Origin: Verrucomicrobiota bacterium
GTDB lineage: Bacteria > Verrucomicrobiota > Kiritimatiellia > UBA8416 > JABMPJ01
Direction: 5' to 3'
DNA length: 64,000 nt
NCBI GenBank assembly: GCA_018648805.1
Contig: JABGQM010000026.1
Span: 1-64,000, forward strand
Of the stretch, positions 33,681 through 41,181 are shown piece by piece (position 1 is the stretch's first letter; each line of letters opens with the position of its first letter). Below the pieces are notes generated by a model. It worked only from the letters and a program-made list of their open reading frames with translations. It was not told the DNA's origin and ran no database searches. The position numbers were made by a program, and so were the translations under genes.

Positions 33681-34397
33681 ATGAAAGTAAAAACTCCAGG
33701 TGGCGGCATGGGGGGCGTGGGGCGCTTTCTGGTGACCGTCCTGATTATCTCGATTGTCCTGTTGGTGACCGTCTTCTTTGCCGTCCGCACGCGCGGTGGG
33801 CACGCGTTTATCGAGGAGCGCCTTGAGAAGGAGCTCGGCCTCAAGATCAGCGTTGAGCGGATGCGTATCGGTTGGCCCTACGCGCTCGTGCTCGAGGAGC
33901 TGTGCACGGAAGGATTTGAAGCAGAAGGTGACAGCCCTGGCTGCGCGGCCCAGGAAGTCCGCCTCGGTTTTGCGCTGCGTAGCCGCTATCGCATCTTCAT
34001 CCGGCGCGGCCACCTGCGACTGGTAGAAGGGCCGGCCAAGGTGTGGACGCCCACCTGTTTTGCCCGCTTGGGCGAACTGCCCTATGGCGACCTGGCGGAT
34101 CTGACCCGCATGATCCCGCTGGCAGGTGGACGCGTCACCTTTGAGCTGAGCGGCGGTCGGGTCGAGTGGTTCGATGCCGCCAAGAACATCCTGGCTTCAG
34201 CCCACGGCGTCAACTATGGCGTGACACCGGTGCGTGTGCCTGGCCGTCAGATGCAGCATCATATTCTCACCCTATACAGTATGACGCGCCCCAGTGGTGC
34301 GCGTATGAGTGATGTGGCTCGCGAGTGGCTTGCCTCCGACACCATTCCGCACGTTGAGTTGGTCGACACGCAGTCGGAGGGGACGGTGATGCCATGA
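33681..34397 (+). CDS. AsmA-like N-terminal membrane protein
   Basis: 238 residues; the ATG at 33681 follows CGAGGAAAG, a good RBS, directly after element E7. One membrane helix (about 16-40; FLVTVLIISIVLLVTVFF) is followed by a periplasmic part. The start of that part (HAFIEERLEKELGLKISVER) matches the opening of AsmA/DUF748-type proteins, which sit between inner and outer membrane. The protein is short, only the first repeat-like section of that family. The stop overlaps the rfaE1 start by 4 nt, so it probably acts in envelope or LPS biogenesis. That role is inferred from context. Confidence 0.75.
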   Translation: MKVKTPGGGMGGVGRFLVTVLIISIVLLVTVFFAVRTRGGHAFIEERLEKELGLKISVERMRIGWPYALVLEELCTEGFEAEGDSPGCAAQEVRLGFALRSRYRIFIRRGHLRLVEGPAKVWTPTCFARLGELPYGDLADLTRMIPLAGGRVTFELSGGRVEWFDAAKNILASAHGVNYGVTPVRVPGRQMQHHILTLYSMTRPSGARMSDVAREWLASDTIPHVELVDTQSEGTVMP

Positions 34398-35404
34398 TCA
34401 GTGCCACACGCGCCAACGAACTAATCGCCGCCATACAGGGCAAACGTGTGCTTGTGGTGGGCGACCTGATGCTGGATCGCTATGTCTATGGCTCCGTGTC
34501 GCGTATTTCGCCCGAGGCCCCCGTGCCGGTCGTGCACGTCATGAACGACGACGCCGTGCCCGGTGGTGCCGCTAACGTGGCCTCGAATATCCAGGCCCTC
34601 GGTGGCCAGGCCGCTATCGCGGGGCTGGTGGGATCCGATCCATCGGCCGGTGAGCTGAGAGACTTGCTCGAAGGGCAGGGCATTCAGACCGCGGGTGTGC
34701 TGGGCTGCGATGCGCTACATACGTCCGTAAAAACGCGTATCATCGCCGAGCGCCAGCAGGTGGTACGCTTCGATCGTGAGGGCTCCCCGGCCGAGGTCGC
34801 GCGGCATACCGGCCCGCTGTGCGAACGCCTCGACGCTCTGATCGCCGAAGCCGACGGCGTGATTGTTGAAGATTATGGAAAGGGCGTTCTGGAGGATGAT
34901 GTCGTGCAGAGGATCATGGACGTGGCTATCCGCAAGGGGATTCCCGTTGCCTATGACCCCAAGGATGATCACCCCCTGGCCATCAGCGGCCTCGCCCTGG
35001 CGACCCCCAACTTCAAGGAGGCCTGTGTGGCGGCCGGCGAATCGCCGTTCGAGCCTCTGGTTGATCCGGATACGGACCCTCGACTCGCACGGGCCGCGGC
35101 CGTGCTTCTCGAGAAGTGGTCCCCGGCCTTGCTCGCCATCACGCTGGGATCGCACGGGATGTACCTTTGTAGCTGCATAGCCGAGCCGGTCCTGCTGCCG
35201 ACCCGCGCCCGCGAAGTGTTCGATGTCTCGGGTGCCGGCGACACCGTTATCGCTGCCACGTTTCTGGGCCTCCTGGCCGGAGGCGACCCCATTGAAGCCG
35301 CCAGCCTGGCCAACCATGCCGCTGGCATTGTCTGCGCCAAGATGGGCACCGCCCCCTGCACCCGCGCAGAGCTCAGCACGGCATTTGAGGTGATCCATGA
35401 TTGA
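34394..35404 (+). CDS. rfaE1: D-glycero-beta-D-manno-heptose-7-phosphate kinase
   Basis: 336 residues, a stand-alone first domain of the bifunctional HldE/RfaE enzyme. It phosphorylates heptose 7-phosphate at C1 on the way to ADP-heptose for the LPS core. PfkB/ribokinase-family motifs are present: VVGDLMLDRYVYGSVSRISP at the N-terminus (family-specific), GGAANVASN, VEDYGKG, and the C-terminal SGAGDT anion hole with the catalytic Asp. The adenylyltransferase domain (RfaE2) is not in the window. The gene overlaps the AsmA-like gene (4 nt) and kdsB (8 nt). That places heptose and Kdo activation in one transcript. Confidence 0.94.
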   Translation: MISATRANELIAAIQGKRVLVVGDLMLDRYVYGSVSRISPEAPVPVVHVMNDDAVPGGAANVASNIQALGGQAAIAGLVGSDPSAGELRDLLEGQGIQTAGVLGCDALHTSVKTRIIAERQQVVRFDREGSPAEVARHTGPLCERLDALIAEADGVIVEDYGKGVLEDDVVQRIMDVAIRKGIPVAYDPKDDHPLAISGLALATPNFKEACVAAGESPFEPLVDPDTDPRLARAAAVLLEKWSPALLAITLGSHGMYLCSCIAEPVLLPTRAREVFDVSGAGDTVIAATFLGLLAGGDPIEAASLANHAAGIVCAKMGTAPCTRAELSTAFEVIHD

Positions 35405-36155
35405 TGGCAACACCACGGTTGTAGGTGTGATCCCGGCCCGCTGGGCCTCGACCCGCCTGCCGGGCAAGAGCCTCGTCGAAATCGCTGGCAAGCCGCTCGT
35501 GCTGCACGTGCTCGATCGTGTCCGCCAGGCCCGTCGGCTGGATGACGTGCTGGTGGCCACCGATGACGAGCGCATTCGGGCCGTCGTTGAGGCCGCCGGC
35601 GGCCACGCGGTCATGACGCGTGTGGATCACCCCTCCGGCACCGACCGCGTCGCTGAAGCCGTGGCGGGAAACGATGCCGGGATTGTCATCAACATCCAGG
35701 GCGATGAGCCACTGGTCGATCCCGATCTGATCGACCGTCTCGCCGCCGTGATGCTCGCGAACCCGGAATGGGACATGGGGACGGCCGCGGCCCCGATTCT
35801 CGAGCTGGACGATCTGCACGCCCCTTCCGTTGTGAAAGTCGTCACCGGGATGGATGGCCGTGCGCTCTACTTCTCGCGGGCGCCGATTCCCTATGCGCGC
35901 GACGGCTTCCCGATGGATCCCTCGCAACTCTACCGTCGCCATATCGGCCTCTACGCCTACCGCCGCGCCTTTCTTGATCAGATCGTGGCGGCCCCACCGA
36001 CACCGCTGGAAGAAACAGAGAAGTTGGAACAGCTGCGCGCCCTCGCCCTGGGGGCCCACATGGTCGTCATCGAGACCAACGACATCGCTGTCGGTGTCGA
36101 TACCCCTGAAGATGTTGCAACCGTTGAGCGGCTGTTGGAACAACTGAACAGCTGA
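35397..36155 (+). CDS. kdsB: 3-deoxy-manno-octulosonate cytidylyltransferase
   Basis: 252 residues. KdsB activates Kdo with CTP to CMP-Kdo for lipid A inner-core synthesis. The nucleotide-binding start GVIPARWASTRLPGK (about 9-23), the segment MTRVDHPSGTDRVAEA, and NIQGDEPLVDP with the metal-binding Asp are all present. The 3' end is unusual: its last codons are words of element E8 (GAACAACT, GAACAGCT), so the final residues (LLEQLNS) and the stop are partly repeat-derived. It overlaps rfaE1 by 8 nt. Confidence 0.97.
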   Translation: MIDGNTTVVGVIPARWASTRLPGKSLVEIAGKPLVLHVLDRVRQARRLDDVLVATDDERIRAVVEAAGGHAVMTRVDHPSGTDRVAEAVAGNDAGIVINIQGDEPLVDPDLIDRLAAVMLANPEWDMGTAAAPILELDDLHAPSVVKVVTGMDGRALYFSRAPIPYARDGFPMDPSQLYRRHIGLYAYRRAFLDQIVAAPPTPLEETEKLEQLRALALGAHMVVIETNDIAVGVDTPEDVATVERLLEQLNS

Positions 36156-36347
36156 ACAGCTGAACAGCCGAACAGCCGAACATTCGAACATTCGAACAGC
36201 CGAACTACGAACGGGGGACCCGACCGCCACACCGTGGACCGCTCATCAGCGATCCCACTTCGTAGTTCGAATGTTCGAATGCTTCCCATTCCCCCGTTCG
36301 TAGTTCGTAGTTCGAATGTTCGGCTGTTCGGCTGTTCGATTGTTCAT
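36138..36347 (+). repeat. Octamer-word element E8
   Basis: It overlaps the kdsB 3' end and reaches the fadD-like stop codon. Left words: GAACAACT, two GAACAGCT, two GAACAGCC, two GAACATTC, GAACAGCC, GAACTACG. A-end, a 55-bp core and the B-end follow. After two right-arm words comes a second A-end (cccccgttcgtagttcg) and more right-arm words. The core is the reverse complement of the E7 core apart from one base. The nesting mirrors that of E7. Confidence 0.93.
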
Positions 36348-38027
36348 CTAGACTTCCGTCGGCGTAATCGCGTAGAGGTAGCGCTTCACCTTGCTGGTCG
36401 AGGTCTTCTCGAACTCCTCGCTGCGCACCTGGATGCGGCGTGGACGCTTGTAGTCCGAGATATCATTTGTCACCCGCTTCACCTCGTCCACCATAAGCTG
36501 CGTCAGTTCCGCATCGCTGATGGGGTGTTTGCGGTGTTTGCGACGGTCGGCCATGGCCTCCTCGTCCGGCACCACGATGGCGCCCACGCGCTCACCCGTC
36601 TCGCCCTCAATCGTGTAGCCCAGTACGATTGTCTCCATGACAAAGTTACTCTTCAGGATCTGGGTCTCGACCTCTTCCGGGTATATGTTCTTTCCCTCGC
36701 GGTTGACGATCAGGCTCTTCTTGCGTCCCGTGATGATAACGTACCCATCCTCGTTGATGAACCCCATGTCGCCGGTCAGGAACCAGTCGCCATCCATCAC
36801 CTCGGCCGTGGCCTGCGGATTCTTGAAGTAGCCTTTCATGATGTTGGGTCCGCGCGCCGTGATCTCGCCGATCCCCTCCTCGTTGGGGTCTTTGATCTGC
36901 ACCTCGACGCCCGGCAAAGCCTTGCCCACGCTGCCGGGCAGGGGAGCGTCGAACGGGTTGAAGGTCAGGACCGGCGCCGTCTCGGTCAGGCCGTAGCCCT
37001 CTATGACCGGAATGCCCAGCTCCGCATATCCCGTGATGGTGTCGATCGAGGAGGGCGCACCGCCCACCACGCAGAAGCGCAGCTTGCCGCCCAGCTTCTG
37101 CTTGATCCCCTTGATGACCGGTGCCTTGAGGCCGGCCCGGTAGAGGAAGTAGGCTGCGGGCTTCTTCTTGAGTCCGGCCATAATGCGTGCGTAGATCTTC
37201 TCGAGCAGCAGCGGAACACCGACCAGCACCGTTGGCGATACCTCGCGCGTGTTTTCGCCGACCGTCTTCAGGCTCTGGATGAAGCTGATCTGGGCACCGG
37301 AGAAGACCGGGACCAGCAGGTTGACCGTGAAGGCGAAGGCGTGGTGCAGGGGAAGCACCAGCAGCAGGTTGTCACTGGGGCCGAGGTCAATGCACTTCAT
37401 CATCGACTCCACGTTGCTGGCGAAATTCGCATGCGTCAGCATCGCGCCCTTCTGCCGACCCGTGGTACCGGAGGTATAGATGATCGAGGCTACATCATCC
37501 TCGGACGGCTCACGCCGGTTGAACAGGCAGTCATCCTTCTCCGACGCCTCGCGTACGTCACTCATGGTCGTCTCATAGTCGATATAGCGGATCCGCCCGT
37601 TCTGGATGGGCATCACCTTTTCGCCGTCGATCAACACGGCTGTGCTCAAGGCCGGCAGGTGGCTTTCTATCTCGCGCAGCGTCGGGTAGGTTCGGGCTGA
37701 GGAGAAAATCGCCTCCGCCTCGGAGTCGCGCAGAATGTGGGCTACCTCCTGCGGGCGCAGCTTGGCGTCGACCGGTACGGCTGTGCAGCCCACGCTGACA
37801 ATGCCCAGGTAGAGTTCAGGCCACTGGCGGCAGTTGTCCATATGGATCGCCACGCGTTGCCCCGGCTTGACCTTCATCTTGTTCAGGATCTCGCTCACCT
37901 GGCGCACACGCGCCATCAGCTCTCGCCATGTGATTTCGAGCCAGGCGCCATCCGCCTTGTAGCGCAGGGCCACCCGGTCGGCCTGCTGTTGATAGGTCTT
38001 AACAAATGCCTGCTTAATCGTTGTCAC
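36348..38027 (-). CDS. AMP-forming long-chain acyl-CoA synthetase (FadD-like)
   Basis: 559 residues from a GTG start (38027) with GGGGAG about 8 nt upstream. ANL-superfamily adenylating enzyme. The P-loop-like motif is IIYTSGTTGRQKGAMLTH, followed by the core motif YGLTETAPVL. A TGD-like motif sits at FLTGDMGFINEDGYV, and the hinge lies near GRKKSLIV. The C-terminal subdomain carries the KVKRYLYA end with a catalytic-type Lys. It resembles long-chain fatty acid-CoA ligases in bacterial fatty acid activation. Acyl-chain preference cannot be read from the sequence. It is convergent with kdsB through element E8 and divergent from the 38158 gene. Confidence 0.92.
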   Translation of the reverse strand: MTTIKQAFVKTYQQQADRVALRYKADGAWLEITWRELMARVRQVSEILNKMKVKPGQRVAIHMDNCRQWPELYLGIVSVGCTAVPVDAKLRPQEVAHILRDSEAEAIFSSARTYPTLREIESHLPALSTAVLIDGEKVMPIQNGRIRYIDYETTMSDVREASEKDDCLFNRREPSEDDVASIIYTSGTTGRQKGAMLTHANFASNVESMMKCIDLGPSDNLLLVLPLHHAFAFTVNLLVPVFSGAQISFIQSLKTVGENTREVSPTVLVGVPLLLEKIYARIMAGLKKKPAAYFLYRAGLKAPVIKGIKQKLGGKLRFCVVGGAPSSIDTITGYAELGIPVIEGYGLTETAPVLTFNPFDAPLPGSVGKALPGVEVQIKDPNEEGIGEITARGPNIMKGYFKNPQATAEVMDGDWFLTGDMGFINEDGYVIITGRKKSLIVNREGKNIYPEEVETQILKSNFVMETIVLGYTIEGETGERVGAIVVPDEEAMADRRKHRKHPISDAELTQLMVDEVKRVTNDISDYKRPRRIQVRSEEFEKTSTSKVKRYLYAITPTEV

Positions 38028-38116
38028 AGCTTCTCCCCATCTTATGGCCCGCTGAATGCGTCGCCTTGTGCGCCCATACTACGATCTGGCGCGCTGTATT
38101 CAAGGGCAATATCCAG

Positions 38117-38145
38117 TTGCCCTCTTCCCTGTTTCATTCTACTAT
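38117..38145 (+). promoter_or_regulatory. Possible sigma-70 promoter upstream of the 38158 gene
   Basis: TTGCCC (38117-38122), a 17-nt spacer and TACTAT (38140-38145) fit a sigma-70-like promoter with a short leader before the ATG at 38158. The matches are partial (4 of 6 at each box), so this is only suggestive. Confidence 0.3.
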
Positions 38146-38157
38146 AGGCACAGTGAG

Positions 38158-38895
38158 ATGAGACGCGCACACCATAACCCAGTTCTGCTCGCCGCAATCA
38201 TGATTGCGGGCGTGGCCGGTCTAGCCTCTGCGGCCCTCCAGCAGTTCTCTTTTGATCGCTACCAGTCCATCCTCGATCGCCAGCCCTTCGGCGAGATCAA
38301 GGCGGATGTCGCTCCCACGCCGCGGCCCGGCCCCGTGTTGCCCCCCTTCACCAAAGACATCAAGATGTGCGCCATCCTCGAGGACGACAGCGGCATCCAA
38401 GTCGGTTTCGTCAACGTTGCCATCAAACCACCCAAGAGCTACTTCCTCTATGTCGGAGGCAGCGAAGATGAGATCACGCTTGTCCGCGCCGACTACTCTC
38501 GCGAGATGGCCCTCCTCGAAAAAGGCGGTGACGAGCAGTGGATCTCCATGGCCGGCCCGGTCGATATGGCCGCGACCATGGGTGACAAGGCCACTGTTGC
38601 TGCCAGGGCGATCATCGGAGCGGCTCGCGTTTCGAAGCCGCTATCGGCGAGCGCCAGTAGAGCCAAGTCAAGGGCCGCCAAGACCGCATCCTATGCCGAA
38701 CGACTGCGCCTGCGGCGCGAAGCGATGAAGGCGCGGGCCGCAAGCAAGCCCAAGTTGGATGGGGAAGAGCTCAAGAAACACCTTGAGTCCTACCAGATGG
38801 ATCTGATCAGAAAAGGGATGCCGGCACTTCCGATGCCGTTGACCGATGAAATGGACGCACAACTGGTCTCGGAAGGGGTATTGCCACCCAATTGA
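38158..38895 (+). CDS. Hypothetical inner-membrane-anchored protein
   Basis: 245 residues from the ATG at 38158; the frame is open 34 codons further up, but the earlier ATG lies before the likely promoter. One N-terminal membrane segment (about 9-25; LLAAIMIAGVAGLASAAL) is followed by a Pro-rich stretch (PTPRPGPVLPPF). A compact beta-rich domain comes next (about 65-130; DIKMCAILEDDSGIQVGFVN, then YFLYVGGSEDEI). The C-terminal half is Ala/Lys/Arg-rich and helical, ending with KHLESYQMDLIRKGM. The layout is reminiscent of small accessory proteins of type II secretion or pilus systems, but no family is recognised. Confidence 0.75.
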   Translation: MRRAHHNPVLLAAIMIAGVAGLASAALQQFSFDRYQSILDRQPFGEIKADVAPTPRPGPVLPPFTKDIKMCAILEDDSGIQVGFVNVAIKPPKSYFLYVGGSEDEITLVRADYSREMALLEKGGDEQWISMAGPVDMAATMGDKATVAARAIIGAARVSKPLSASASRAKSRAAKTASYAERLRLRREAMKARAASKPKLDGEELKKHLESYQMDLIRKGMPALPMPLTDEMDAQLVSEGVLPPN

Positions 38896-39047
38896 GATTA
38901 CGCCGTCACCCGTTCAATAGAGGCTCTGTTTTATGAAGTTTGATGCGATATCTACTGTTTCTGGACCGCTGAGAGCCTTGATGGCGGTATGCCCCTGCAT
39001 CGGGTTTTTGCATCAGGCGATGCCCAAGAAAAAATCTCAAATAGAGG

Positions 39048-39076
39048 TTGACCAATTGAGCGGGACCGATTATATT
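39048..39076 (+). promoter_or_regulatory. Strong sigma-70-type promoter
   Basis: TTGACC (39048-39053), a spacer of exactly 17 nt, and TATATT (39071-39076). It lies 72 nt before the ATG of the secreted protein at 39148 and is the best promoter I could find by eye in the window. The surrounding sequence is clearly more A/T-rich than the window average. The leader (about 39083-39147) ends in GGAGG. Confidence 0.7.
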
Positions 39077-39147
39077 TAGATCAGGAAATAGGAGAAGTTT
39101 CACAACACAACATGTCGAAACACAAATCAAACCGGAGGTACAGTACA

Positions 39148-39816
39148 ATGAAGAGGATTCTTAGTATTCTCGCAGTAGTGGCTCTTGTCGCCATGACGGT
39201 CCAGGCCGTTGAGGTTAAGAGCGAAAACGTAGCTGGCGTGATCAACGTTAGCGTTGACGCCGCCGAGTACAAGCTGATTGGAATGAGTCTTGATGATATT
39301 GAGACACTGGACCCCACTCTGGCTGACGTCCTCGGAACGGATGGCGTGCCGGACGGTACGGTTGTCTATATCTTCAACGGTCTCGGCTACGACCCGCATA
39401 TCTATTACGATGGTTTCGGGTGGTACGAGGGCGCCGATCTGAGCACGGCTGTTGTGGATCGGGTTACTGGATTCTGGGTCAAATGCCCAGCTGCACATAC
39501 CTTCTCACTGACAGGTGAGGTCCCTGACTACGACACGACTATGACCCTTGGTGAAGGCTATCAGATCGTCAACTATCCGTTCCCCGCTGCTGTAGCTCTG
39601 ACGGATTCAGTCATCGGTACAACTGCTGCCGATGGTGACAAAATCTACGTTCTGGATGGCACTGACTATGTCCCGCACATCTACTACGCCGGTTTCGGCT
39701 GGTATGACGGTCCCGATCTATCCACGTTGGTTTTCAATCCTGGCGACAGCTTCTGGTACCAGAGGGTTGGTACTGGAGAGGTCAGCTTTGATGAGACCGT
39801 CCCCTATACGCTCTAA
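39148..39816 (+). CDS. Secreted protein with an internal duplication
   Basis: 222 residues. The ATG at 39148 follows ACCGGAGG, a strong RBS, and a strong promoter lies upstream. A signal peptide is obvious (MKRILSILAVVALVAMTVQA). The mature protein contains two copies of one module: DPHIYYDGFGWYEGADLST (about 82-100) and VPHIYYAGFGWYDGPDLST (about 173-191). Each is followed by a segment ending in GFWVK or SFWYQ. I do not know the function. The strong promoter and RBS suggest an abundant exported product. The PEP-CTERM gene follows after 53 nt. Confidence 0.85.
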   Translation: MKRILSILAVVALVAMTVQAVEVKSENVAGVINVSVDAAEYKLIGMSLDDIETLDPTLADVLGTDGVPDGTVVYIFNGLGYDPHIYYDGFGWYEGADLSTAVVDRVTGFWVKCPAAHTFSLTGEVPDYDTTMTLGEGYQIVNYPFPAAVALTDSVIGTTAADGDKIYVLDGTDYVPHIYYAGFGWYDGPDLSTLVFNPGDSFWYQRVGTGEVSFDETVPYTL

Positions 39817-39869
39817 TCTGTTCTCAGCCTGAGGCTAGAACCTGCACCACAAAGAATGGTAGGTAAAGA

Positions 39870-40460
39870 ATGAAGTATGGCAGAAACGCAGGAAAACTTG
39901 CACTGGGCATGATGCTCATCGCCTCTCTTGCAAGCGCAGAGATTTCGGCGAGTTTCTCAAGTCCAGGTAGCAGTCTTCTCGACGATGGGGGGGCGGACTT
40001 ATCCGCAGGTAGTCTCTATATGGTTTACCTGAGTACGGACACAACGATCAATTTTAACACCATGACTCCTGAAGTCTCGCTGGGGAATGACACCTTTTTA
40101 GGTGCCTTTAGCACTCAGGAGGGACCTCCTGCGGCTGGTCGTATCGTTGGACATGGTGCTGATGTGTTTGGGGCGGGCTCGCTTGGTTTGGCCGGTCAGA
40201 GTTTGTATATTGCAGTCTTCGACTACGCTTACTCGTCCTATTCAGGATCTGTTCCTCTCGGAACCTACTACTCATTGGGGCATCTGATGACCCCCACGAC
40301 TGAGCGGTTCGGCATATTGCCGTCTCCGACACCCGATGACTACGGTACGAGTTTGAGCGTTCAGACGTCTAGTCAGCTTGTTCCTGAGCCGGGAACATGG
40401 GCTCTGTTTGCTATTGGTGCAGTCCTAGTGGGTGCGCACATGCGTCGTCGCAAAGCTTAG
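39870..40460 (+). CDS. PEP-CTERM sorting-domain protein
   Basis: 196 residues. An N-terminal signal peptide (LALGMMLIASLASA) and a Ser/Gly-rich mature part are followed by the C-terminal tripartite sorting signal: VPEPGTWALF, a hydrophobic helix and the basic tail MRRRKA. In the known system exosortase cleaves near Pro-Glu-Pro and the protein is released or anchored at the surface, usually with exopolysaccharide. No exosortase gene is in the window. An intrinsic terminator at 40484 ends this transcript. Confidence 0.93.
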   Translation: MKYGRNAGKLALGMMLIASLASAEISASFSSPGSSLLDDGGADLSAGSLYMVYLSTDTTINFNTMTPEVSLGNDTFLGAFSTQEGPPAAGRIVGHGADVFGAGSLGLAGQSLYIAVFDYAYSSYSGSVPLGTYYSLGHLMTPTTERFGILPSPTPDDYGTSLSVQTSSQLVPEPGTWALFAIGAVLVGAHMRRRKA

Positions 40461-40483
40461 ACTTGTGCTAGATATCTCCATCT

Positions 40484-40516
40484 GAGGTGCCCCATAAGTG
40501 GGGCACCTCTTTTTTT
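40484..40516 (+). terminator. Intrinsic (rho-independent) terminator
   Basis: A perfect 10-bp stem, GAGGTGCCCC / GGGGCACCTC, with a 6-nt loop (ATAAGT), followed directly by seven T. It lies 23 nt after the PEP-CTERM stop codon and is the clearest terminator in the window. Confidence 0.95.
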
Positions 40517-40548
40517 GCTCTGAATTTCCGCGAAGAAAGGATCTCAGT

Positions 40549-41172
40549 ATGTCCCGCTTCATCTTGTCTACTGTGCTTGCCTCTTCTCTTCTTGCCCTCT
40601 GCCTGGGCGTAGAGGCAGAGCCTGCCCATCATAAGTCAATTGCCATTATAGACGCCTCAGGGCTAGATCCAAAGGTGCTTGTGCCCGTTTGTGAATACGT
40701 GAAAGGGCAATTGCGGGTCCCTGTCCGTGTTCAGCATGTGAAGCGTTTTGAGGCCCCCTTTCTCCGTGCGTTCGCGAAGAAGCTACAGGTGTACAAACAG
40801 CCTGATGATGTCTGTGTGATTGTATTGGTGCCTGGGGGCAATGCCATCAAGCTCCACTCAACAGTCGAGCGTGATCTGCAGATGGCAACCGTGAACGTGA
40901 GCGCCTTGCATAGTGATGATCCCGTCAAGATGGTGAAGCGGCTTCAACGTCACGTGATGCGAGGTGTGGGGTTTCTGTTCGGGCTCAAACCGGCGCCAGA
41001 TCCCCATTGCGTAACCAAGCACTATCGTACCCTAGAGGATCTTGACAAGATGGGGATGAACTACTGCCCGCCTAGCCAGGGCAAGTTCAGAGCAGAGGCC
41101 CTCAAACGGGGAATGACGGTCTTTACGCCGCCTCGCCCTCAAGTGAAGCGGGGCGCGGACCCTCTAAAGTAG
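40549..41172 (+). CDS. Secreted protein, possible inactive archaemetzincin-like
   Basis: 207 residues from the ATG at 40549 with AGAAAGGA upstream, directly after the terminator. The signal peptide is clear (LSTVLASSLLALCLGVEA). By eye the C-terminal half follows the archaemetzincin zinc-protease pattern. The segment RHVMRGVGFLFGLKPAPDPHC lines up with the family's HExxHxxGLxHC region, and LDKMGMNYCPPS with its C-terminal Cys motif. However, the HExxH metal and catalytic residues are absent, so the protein would be inactive as a protease. This comparison is from memory and not confirmed by a search. It may instead be an unrelated secreted protein. Confidence 0.7.
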   Translation: MSRFILSTVLASSLLALCLGVEAEPAHHKSIAIIDASGLDPKVLVPVCEYVKGQLRVPVRVQHVKRFEAPFLRAFAKKLQVYKQPDDVCVIVLVPGGNAIKLHSTVERDLQMATVNVSALHSDDPVKMVKRLQRHVMRGVGFLFGLKPAPDPHCVTKHYRTLEDLDKMGMNYCPPSQGKFRAEALKRGMTVFTPPRPQVKRGADPLK

Positions 41173-41181
41173 GCCTCGGCT

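Noticed and set aside
36234..37700. 488-codon plus-strand ORF opposite the acyl-CoA synthetase
   Set aside because: It is antisense to a well-conserved enzyme, and its start lies in element E8.
38896..39047. A riboswitch or small RNA before the promoter at 39048
   Set aside because: A few short inverted repeats (for example gcatc-aggc-gatgc) occur, but no known riboswitch core was recognised, and the main promoter is downstream.
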